From contig OX326959.1 in NCBI GenBank assembly GCA_946800325.1, positions 24,993,447 through 25,057,446 of the forward strand: a stretch of 64,000 nucleotides of DNA, written 5' to 3'. Within the stretch, counting starts at the first letter, position 1, and each line of letters opens with the position of its first letter. Positions 56,147 to 64,000 of this stretch are shown piece by piece. The stretch is from Luzula sylvatica. Its lineage: Eukaryota > Streptophyta > Magnoliopsida > Poales > Juncaceae. The position numbers were made by a program, and so were the translations under genes. A model generated the notes under the pieces. The model saw nothing but the letters and a program-made list of their open reading frames with translations, searched no databases and was not told the DNA's origin.

Positions 56147-57595
56147 TCAAAGTTTCTTAAAACCCCTCATTCTGAACCTATTGCCTAATAAACTTGTAAA
56201 AGAAAAATTCAAAATCTGTGGGCTGCCGATTACACTCGTTCTTTCGATCACGTGATCTATCGCTACATCAAATGCGTCTATGAAACTTTCTTCCTTAGAA
56301 CTCGAGTTTTCCTTGTAAACAAGTTGCGGAAACATCTTTACCAATTCCTCTCTCATATCTCTCACTTGTTTCTCACTATATCTGAACAATATATCATCTA
56401 TATTCACATTCCCATACCTCACCTCATTTTCGGGTATATATACTGAATATGTGGTATAATTCCTCGGCAAATACCACGTATATTGATCATGAGCCGACCA
56501 CAGGTTAAAGAAAACAGGTATGCATCCTGCCAACATCGAATCAAAAGTCGATTTCCTAGTGTATGCGTCGCCAGGTGGTTGTAAACAGAATTTTGAGCTC
56601 ATAAATGAATCCATTACGTTACTAGGAGAGTGACAATTTTTCGATGTGGACCCACAACTTTGAAGTTTACATAGCTTCGACTCGGTGCAGAGATCGATCA
56701 CTCGATCTCTTATATTGGTCGCTGCTTGGTTGGTCCGTCTTGCACCGACAAATGTGAAGAGCCAAGGTCTATTCGATGACCTAACCTTCTCTTGCCATGA
56801 AATAATCTCGCTTTTCTTTGATGGATGAAAGTACGTTGGAAATGGCACGCCGAACTCGTGATGACTCTCCCATGGATTCACCTCAACAGAGAGCACGGTC
56901 ATATTTTTAGCCTCGGGCGAAAGCAGGAATTTACCGCCCCATTGGGCATCTTCGTCTTTTCCTCTCTTCAAGTCCCAAGCTACACGACCAGCCACGATAA
57001 AATGATCCATTCCACCTTTTCTCTTCCACTCAGGTGTTGATCGAACCCATTGGATTAGGTCATTGGATAGAGAGTCGCGTACGGACGTATTGTATCCTAT
57101 TAGATGTCGACCTATATCTAGACCGGCATAAAAAGGGACATAAATGGCTTTGGCTAAGGACGAGTCGGTGGTTAAGCACCGGTATTTCTTCATACGTGTA
57201 TGATAAATTATTTCGAGTACGAATTGGTTTGTCGCATACCAACCAGACTTTGGTAGTACTGATCCTTCAGTTTCGGAAACAATGGGACCGAAACCAGAAT
57301 TAACAATATGTTTGCACATATTAGTGTGCATGGCTAGATTACGACACTCTTGCAGTAGGTCTGAATTGAACCGGTACGGGAGGTTATGCATGTAAATATA
57401 CCGACCGGTACATGAGTCGGTTGGAGATGATACATACTTGGTTATTTTCGAGGAGAAAAATCTAGTAGCGGACGAAGAAGTTAGGTTTTGAGATTGAGAG
57501 AGGTAGAAGGTGAGTGCTAAAAGAATGGTGATAAGAAGAAGAAGAAGATAACGTAGGTGCTTGTTCCCTAGAATTCCATACCGATGGCTCTCCAT
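56147..57595 (-). CDS. GT47 xyloglucan galactosyltransferase, MUR3/KATAMARI1-like (paralogue E, copy 2)
   Basis: Encodes the same 482-residue diverged GT47 protein as 31422-32870, including the FFNLWSAHDQY variant of the FFHPxSAYxQY motif and the C-terminal extension of about 30 residues. The whole upstream region, as far as the composite element, is duplicated, so regulation should be shared. No difference between the two predicted proteins was found. The odd residues are therefore older than the duplication and not errors private to one copy, unless one copy is an assembly duplicate. Confidence 0.92.
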   Translation of the reverse strand: MESHRYGILGNKHLRYLLLLLITILLALTFYLSQSQNLTSSSATRFFSSKITKYVSSPTDSCTGRYIYMHNLPYRFNSDLLQECRNLAMHTNMCKHIVNSGFGPIVSETEGSVLPKSGWYATNQFVLEIIYHTRMKKYRCLTTDSSLAKAIYVPFYAGLDIGRHLIGYNTSVRDSLSNDLIQWVRSTPEWKRKGGMDHFIVAGRVAWDLKRGKDEDAQWGGKFLLSPEAKNMTVLSVEVNPWESHHEFGVPFPTYFHPSKKSEIISWQEKVRSSNRPWLFTFVGARRTNQAATNIRDRVIDLCTESKLCKLQSCGSTSKNCHSPSNVMDSFMSSKFCLQPPGDAYTRKSTFDSMLAGCIPVFFNLWSAHDQYTWYLPRNYTTYSVYIPENEVRYGNVNIDDILFRYSEKQVRDMREELVKMFPQLVYKENSSSKEESFIDAFDVAIDHVIERTSVIGSPQILNFSFTSLLGNRFRMRGFKKL

Positions 57596-59094
57596 AGGGA
57601 TTTGATGATGAAAACTTGGCTATCACTCAGAGAGGCGAAAGCGTAGTATAGAGGTTAATAGGGTTTACATGAACAAGGAATCAGATGCATGCACGTGCCC
57701 GTGACACGAATTTGCAGGCATTTAATGTAGGATTTTAATGTTGCACAAGTACCAATCTTTTCAGAGTTCAAAGTCGTTATGAAAATCGTCAAAGCCAGGT
57801 CTTTTTGGCATCATCTTATAATTGCAAGTTATTTTTCTTGTATATATGGAGCAAACAATGCTCATTTGAGGGAACTTTGGATGAAAGCAAGGGCTCTCGG
57901 CATTAATAAGTGCAAAACCTAGGGGCAGTCAAAATCAAGTAAATCAATTACCAAAAAAATATTATTCCAGTACATCGGATTATGCGAGAGGCGACCTGTG
58001 GTGCACGTCAAACAAAAATAAAATGGTGGGAGAAAAATAACAATATCTGAAATGGGGTTACATTATATTGATATGACACCCCCACCAACACATCTTTGTG
58101 TTGATGCGTCAGAGAAAAGTTAGTAGAGATTAATTGGTTTAATTAGCAATTAAATTAAGTTTTCTTTGGATTGATTCAATTAAGAATTTAATCAATTCAA
58201 TAAAACTCTCTCGATTGACACATCAAGAAATCTTACGAATGTTTGTGGAGACACCATATATTTACCCAACTTAAATCTAACCATTAATATTTGAAGTTTG
58301 AACAAAGGCATATGCTCCTCAATTTCACTGCACCATCTCTAACGCGATACTATAATGATTAATTAATAATTCAATTCACAAATAAAACACAATGAACATT
58401 GCCATTTTTTATTAATATATATGTTAGTTATTTTATATCTTATGTATAATTTTAGAGAAATTCTTGTTTCCATAGAATGTCACATCATCAAATTAATAAG
58501 GACCATTTGATCTTGATCAAAATGTCCAAATTAGTTGGTCCATATAAATCAACTAATATAAAAGTTACATGAACATTGGTCTATCGGGGACCAAATCCAT
58601 TCATATTTCTGTCACAACGAAATATGAAAAAAATAAAAAATAAAAACCCTAAATTGTATGTATAACGTAAAAAAACCCCTAACTTTACATATGTAGTGAT
58701 TACAATAAATTGTTTCTTTTTTTATTTTAGAAAAATCCTGCAATTTTTGTAGCATATAATAATTCTAAAAAAATTATATATTATATTTATATAGTTTTAA
58801 TATTTCATACATTATATAAAATGAAAAACAATATTAAAAAAATGAAATATTTAAAAAATAAAATATATTTTCAAGTTGTTTATTTTATTATTATCTGATG
58901 TTAGTTTTTCATGAATAATAAATGAAATATTAAAATTATATAAACACGTAATAATTTTATTTTTTGAAATCACATGTTAAGAAATTTTATGAATTTTCTT
59001 AAATTTAATAAAATTAATAAAAAAATAACAAAAATATGTTTTTAAGTATTATATACGAAAATAGAAGGGTATTTTGGTAAAAAAAAAATGAATA
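57596..59094. other. Intergenic region upstream of paralogue E (unit 2)
   Basis: Copy of 32871-34369. No gene; includes the weak inverted repeat at about 58075-58255. Confidence 0.45.
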
Positions 59095-59351
59095 TCATCC
59101 AGGAAATTTTTTGTATGTAACTAACTCATGTAAGTTTATGAAGGAAATAACTAAGTTTGGAAGATAATTCCTATTTTATCATTTGCGGAGTTGTAAAGTC
59201 CGCCTTGTTGTTTAGGCCGAGAATGAAATTCGGCCTGTCATTACAACAACTTAATTCAATTCTTTAACTAAGATTTAAGTCCGCCAAATTCAAAAAATAT
59301 ATATAATATTCATGTGCCATATGTATATTAAATGTCATATGCATACTAACA

Positions 59352-59885
59352 CACTACAACAGAACTGGGTATCAGGGACGGTAAAAACCGTCGCTGAAAG
59401 TCTTTTCCGACGGCCTCCCATCGCTACCGTCCCTTCGGTGAAAGCCGCGTCGCTGATGTTACCTTCTCCGACGGCCCGTCGCTGATATGAGCATTTCCGA
59501 CGGCCCATTTTCTCCGACGGCCCGTCCCAATTTTTCTCCAACGGCCCGTCGCTAAACGTGATAATTAATAATAATAATAAATAATATTTATTAAATTAAT
59601 TAATATTATATTCATATGTTCATTATTATATTATATATTATTATTTGTTATATATACTATTAATGTTAAACATATTCCTTAATTACTTGTATTATTATTT
59701 ATTATATATACACACACGCACATACACACATTACACACGTAATATACACACATAACACACGCAATATACACACATTACACATTACGCACAACTTACACAA
59801 AATCAAACACTCGAACTCAAATACACACACACCCACACAATTCAAACACTCCGCAAATCCACACACACACACAAAATCAAACTCG

Positions 59886-59981
<96 letters not shown>

Positions 59982-61323
59982 TCAAATACTCCGCAAATCC
60001 CTGCAAAAATAAAACCAAAAATCAAACACTCGAACTCGCGGGTTACCAGCAAAATCTCGATTCACTTGTCCATCCTCCATCTTCCTCGCGGGCCGTAGCG
60101 AGAATCTCGATGCACACATCCTTCTCGATTTACTCCATCATGTAGAATGAAATATGAAAATGATTAATTAATAAATAATTCAAAAAAAATCTAAATTTTT
60201 TTATAAGCCCTGAGATAAAGAAGTAATCAGTATAAAAACTATTTTTAAACCAGTATAAAAACAGAAATAGATAATTTTAGCAAATATGTTTAGCAAAAAT
60301 GTACACTAAATTATTGAAACCAGTATAAAACAGAAATAGATAATTTTAAAACCAGTATAAAAACTTATTAATACTTAAAAAATTATTTATCGCAACAGAA
60401 ATAGTATCGAAACATAAATAGATAACCAGAAAAATAATTTATTGCAACAGAAATAGATAATTTTAAAAATGAAAAATGAATATAGTTTATAGCAAAAGAA
60501 AAATATTGCCAATTCGAAAATATAAATTATACCTGAAAAAGGGAGCTCGTAATTTAGCCAAATCGAAGAACAAATGAAACCCCAATCCTTATAGCCTAAT
60601 CCGTGCCAAAAACCTAGTTTCCGAAAATAAAAAGAAATATCATTACAAAACAAAACAAAAATAACAAAATAACAAAATGTGAGCAATACCAGAAGCAAAA
60701 AGAGCGTTACGGCGGTCAAGAGGGCAGTCCAGAGGAGAAGTGCCACTTAGCAATGGCGAATGAGGGCAGTCAGTGAAGGAAAAGGGGAGAAGGAAGGAGG
60801 GTAGGAGGAGAGGGGCGTTGGCGGGGTGAGAATGAATGAGGCAGAGGGGAGCTGGCGGGGGTGTGGGGGGAGGGGGAGAAGGAGAGTGGTGGTGAGGGGG
60901 CTGTGAGGGGTCTGTGAGGGAAGTGCCACGAGTTTAGGGGGCGAAGAGGGGAAAAAGAGGAGAAGGAGAGGGGGCTGAATGGAATGAATGAGGGAAGATA
61001 GAGAAGGTTGGCGGGTTATAATGACAAACCATCACCGATGGGCCGACGGGGCTCTTATGCGACGGGGGATAGTATAATTAGCGATGGCTTTAACATCGCC
61101 GACGGGCCGTAGCAGGCTAGTAGCGACGGGTATAGAGTCTAGCGACAGGCCGACGGAGCGCTTTTGAAAATATTACGGAAAATGTGGGCCTTCTGCGACG
61201 GGCTTTGTTTCACCGACGGGCCGTAGCAGGATATTAGCGACGGCTTTATCATCCCCGACGGGCTGTAGCAGACTATTAGCGACGGATTTGGCATCGCCGA
61301 CGGGCCGTAGCTGGCCATTAGCG
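59352..61323. mobile_element. CACTA fragment (unit 2)
   Basis: Copy of 34627-36568 with the CACTACAACAGAAC end. It contains the longer AC microsatellite (59887-59979, 93 bp against 63 bp). The other terminus is missing here as well, so the truncation predates the duplication. Confidence 0.8.
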
Positions 61324-61581
61324 AAGATGTCGAAGAATCATGGAATCAAGATGTCGAAGAATCACCAAGGATCAAGATGTCGAAGAATCACGAAGATACA
61401 CAAAAATCAAGACATCGAAGAATTATGGAATCAAGACATCGAAGATTCCGCAAGTTGGGAAATCATACAAATCACCAAAACAACTTATAGGTATCCCTAA
61501 ACTTGTTTATGAATTATTAATCTCATAATTAGTCAAAGAATTATATTCGAAATTCATCAAAATGATGAAATAATATAAGGT

Positions 61582-62796
61582 TGACAGTAGGATGTCCGTT
61601 ATAACGGAACTCATTGTCCGTTATAACGGACATACTCGTCCTATTCAAATGAGTTCTGTTATAACGGACATACTCGTCCTATTCAAAAATGGCTAACACA
61701 GTATAGTCCGTTACAACGGATTAACCAATCCGTTATAACGGACACCAACAAAGCGTTGTAACGGAAAAATATCCGTTGTAACGCTAATTAAATTCAAACT
61801 TGAAAGATGTCACAGAACTATGTCCGTTACAACGGACATATATGTCCGTTATAACGAACATTGAACTCACTTCAGTATAACACTTTTCTCTCCATGTCCG
61901 TTGTAACGGATTAACCAATCCGTTACAACGGAAAGCCTCAGAACGTTATAACGGAGTATTCTCCGTTGTAACGGACATTAAAATCAATCTAAAGTGAAGT
62001 CCCAGTATGATGTCCGTTGTAACGGACCTGTCAGTTCGTTGCAACGAACTTCCTAACACAGACTTCCGTTGTAACGGACATGTGTTCCGTTGTAACAGAC
62101 TGTGTTATAATTCGAATATAACAGCCGTAACAGCTAGTTTGACTTATGGTCCGTTACAACGGACTTGCTGTCCGTTGTAACGGACTATGCAGAAAAAGCA
62201 ATTCTGGGAAGGGTCTATGTGTTCTATAAATAGAACCCTTTCCTCATTCTCTCTCATCATCTCAACTATTATATTTTCCCAATCAAAAGAGAGAATCCTA
62301 GCTTTACATCCTGAGCTTAATCTTCTAAAAATATTCTTAGAGATTATTAGATCCCTCTTCATTCAACAAAATACGATTCTCAACTTGCGTGACCGATCAC
62401 GTTTAGTTCGTATTAGACAATTGTAATAGGCTATAACAAAGATTGTAAAATCCGTCATAGATCGATAGAAGCGTGTAAATCGATCTATAGGCAAACCTTG
62501 TAATTGCTTGATTTGGGTATTCAATCGAAAGCCGAAAAGGCGCAAGGCAACCCCGGAGACATAGGTACTTGCAATCAATCGAGTCGGTCGATTGAGCGAG
62601 TAGCCGGTGAGTTAAAGCTACAAAGCAACCACCTACCGAACTCCGTAAACAAATATCTTGTGTTATTTGTTTCGGTATTGTATTTCTTTCTCTAATTTAT
62701 TTACGCTTCCGCATCAAATTGTAATTGTATTCCATTACCGCGAAAATTGGACCTTAGGACTTCCTATTCACCCCCCTTCTAGGTCTAAATTAAACA
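61582..62796 (+). mobile_element. Palindrome-bearing copia-type LTR (unit 2)
   Basis: Copy of 36827-38041. The palindrome array is at about 61594-62185 and the TATA box at 62223-62233. Confidence 0.65.
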
Positions 62797-62798
62797 AC

Positions 62799-63485
62799 AA
62801 TCCGGACATCGTATTCGTATTTCAAAATGAAATATCGGACATCGCATACAGGTATCCGATATCCGATTACTGTAATTGTATTCGAAATCGAATATCGGTT
62901 ATTATATTCGTATCCGAAATCGGATATCGTATTCGTATTTCAATATCAGTTATTGTATACATGTATCCGATATTCGATTTCGGATACGAATACAAATACG
63001 GTAACCGATATTCGATTTTGAATACGAATATACGAATACGGTAACCGATATTCGATTTCGAATACGAATACGAATACGAATACGGTAACCGATATTCGGT
63101 TTCGAATATGAATACGAATACGAATAAGGTAACCGATATTCGATTTCGAATACGAATACTAATACTAATACGGTGACCGATATTCGATTTCGAATACGAA
63201 TACGAATACGGTAACCGATATTTGATTTTGAATATGAATACGAATACGGTAACCGATATTCGATTTCGATTTCGAATACGAATACAAATACGGTAGTCGA
63301 TATTCGATTTCTAATACGAATACGATGTTCGATATTTGATTTTGAAATACGAATACGATGTCCGGATATCTGATATCGGATTTCAAATACGATATCTGAT
63401 ACAAATAAATTATCCAATTTCGAATACGAATACGACTACGATATTCAATATTTCATTTCGAACACGAGTACAAATACGAATATAA
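62799..63485. repeat. GAATACG minisatellite (unit 2)
   Basis: Copy of 38044-38730 with the same unit number by eye. Unlike the AC and AT runs, it has not changed length between the units. Confidence 0.85.
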
Positions 63486-63515
63486 TATCGAATACAAGTA
63501 AAATATTAAGAAATT

Positions 63516-63520
<5 letters not shown>

Positions 63521-63551
<31 letters not shown>
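63521..63551. repeat. (AT)n microsatellite, 31 bp (unit 2)
   Basis: Shorter by eight bases than the partner at 38766-38804. Confidence 0.95.
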
Positions 63552-63554
<3 letters not shown>

Positions 63555-63733
63555 TTTTAGCATGCATAGCAGCATATGATACTTAATATACATATGGCAC
63601 ATGAATATTGTTTTTTTTTGGTTGGCCGACTCAAATCTTAGTTAACAAAATTAAGTGGTGTACATGACACGCGGAATTTCATTATCCGCCAAAATAACAA
63701 CATCAAAAGATAAAATAGAAATAATCTTCCAAC

Positions 63734-64000
63734 TAGGGATGTCAACGGGGCGGAGAGGGTTCGAGTAATCCCCTCCCATATCCGAACACGAACCCGAAAT
63801 ACACGCGGGTAAAAAATCATATCCGAACCCGAACCCGCGGGTAATGGATATACCCGAACCCGAACACGTTACCCGAAAATCACTTATATAAAATCTAAAA
63901 AATTATTATACAAATACGTAAAATCACCAACAATTTTATATACATAAAACAAACAACTTGTACAAAATACATTAAAAATACAAATATTACTAATAATTAA
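63734..64000. mobile_element. hAT-type MITE, left part (unit 2, cut by window end)
   Basis: Starts TAGGGATGTCAACGGGG as at 38987. The CCCGAA core and right end lie beyond the window. Confidence 0.85.

Larger units (their letters stand above)
41215..64000. repeat. Tandem duplication, unit 2 (incomplete at window end)
   Basis: Near-identical direct copy of 16492-39245. It carries all features of that interval: partial LTR, copia wreckage, paralogues D and E, SINE, CACTA fragment, palindrome LTR, minisatellite, and the start of the hAT MITE. The last 2 kb of the unit, including the equivalent of the GT47 fragment, lies past the window. Confidence 0.95.
59095..64000. mobile_element. Composite inverted-arm element (unit 2, incomplete)
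   Basis: Copy of 34370-39245. The left arm is at 59095-59343. The right arm begins about 63564 and is interrupted by the hAT MITE, which runs off the window. Confidence 0.75.

Overview
The window is nuclear DNA of a flowering plant, most likely a eudicot. It is AT-rich with long gene-poor stretches and a dense, layered load of plant transposons: Ty1/copia LTR elements, hAT and foldback MITEs, a CACTA end, a tRNA-derived SINE, a LINE scrap and Helitron-like 3' ends. The only convincing host genes are intronless members of one family, CAZy family GT47 in the MUR3/KATAMARI1 (xyloglucan galactosyltransferase) group. These are Golgi type II membrane enzymes that decorate xyloglucan side chains.

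Layout. 0-3 kb: a Glu/Lys-rich hypothetical ORF and unexplained sequence. 3-8.4 kb: three GT47 genes, one forward (3010-4347) and two reverse (6496-5126, 8366-7008). 8.4-15.9 kb: no genes, but several inverted-repeat elements. One of these (about 10.98-12.69 kb) carries a nested hAT MITE with a perfect 8-bp target duplication. 15.9-28.8 kb: a decayed copia element with divergent LTRs, followed by further direct and inverted pieces of the same family. 29.1-32.9 kb: two more reverse GT47 genes with a SINE between them. 34.4-39.9 kb: a pair of long inverted arms enclosing a CACTA fragment, an LTR with an array of about 19 palindromes, a minisatellite and an AT microsatellite; a hAT MITE interrupts one arm. 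40.9-41.2 kb: the C-terminal third of a sixth GT47 gene.

The main structural event is a direct tandem duplication of about 24.7 kb. Bases 16492-41214 (unit 1) recur from 41215 to the window end at 64000 (unit 2). By eye I found only 8 single-base differences, one 2-bp indel and two microsatellite length changes, so the copies are nearly identical. Unit 2 supplies second, protein-identical copies of the GT47 genes at 29113-30462 and 31422-32870. The junction at 41214/41215 joins the truncated sixth GT47 gene directly to the middle of the copia 5' LTR. The geometry predicts that the intact version of that gene lies just beyond the window, from about 65.6 to 67 kb. The duplication is either a very young gene-copy increase or an assembly duplicate; the microsatellite differences favour two real molecules (loci or haplotypes).

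In all, the window holds seven full-length GT47 genes (five distinct) and one truncated member. Several have substitutions in otherwise conserved motifs, which suggests some paralogues have changed specificity or lost activity.
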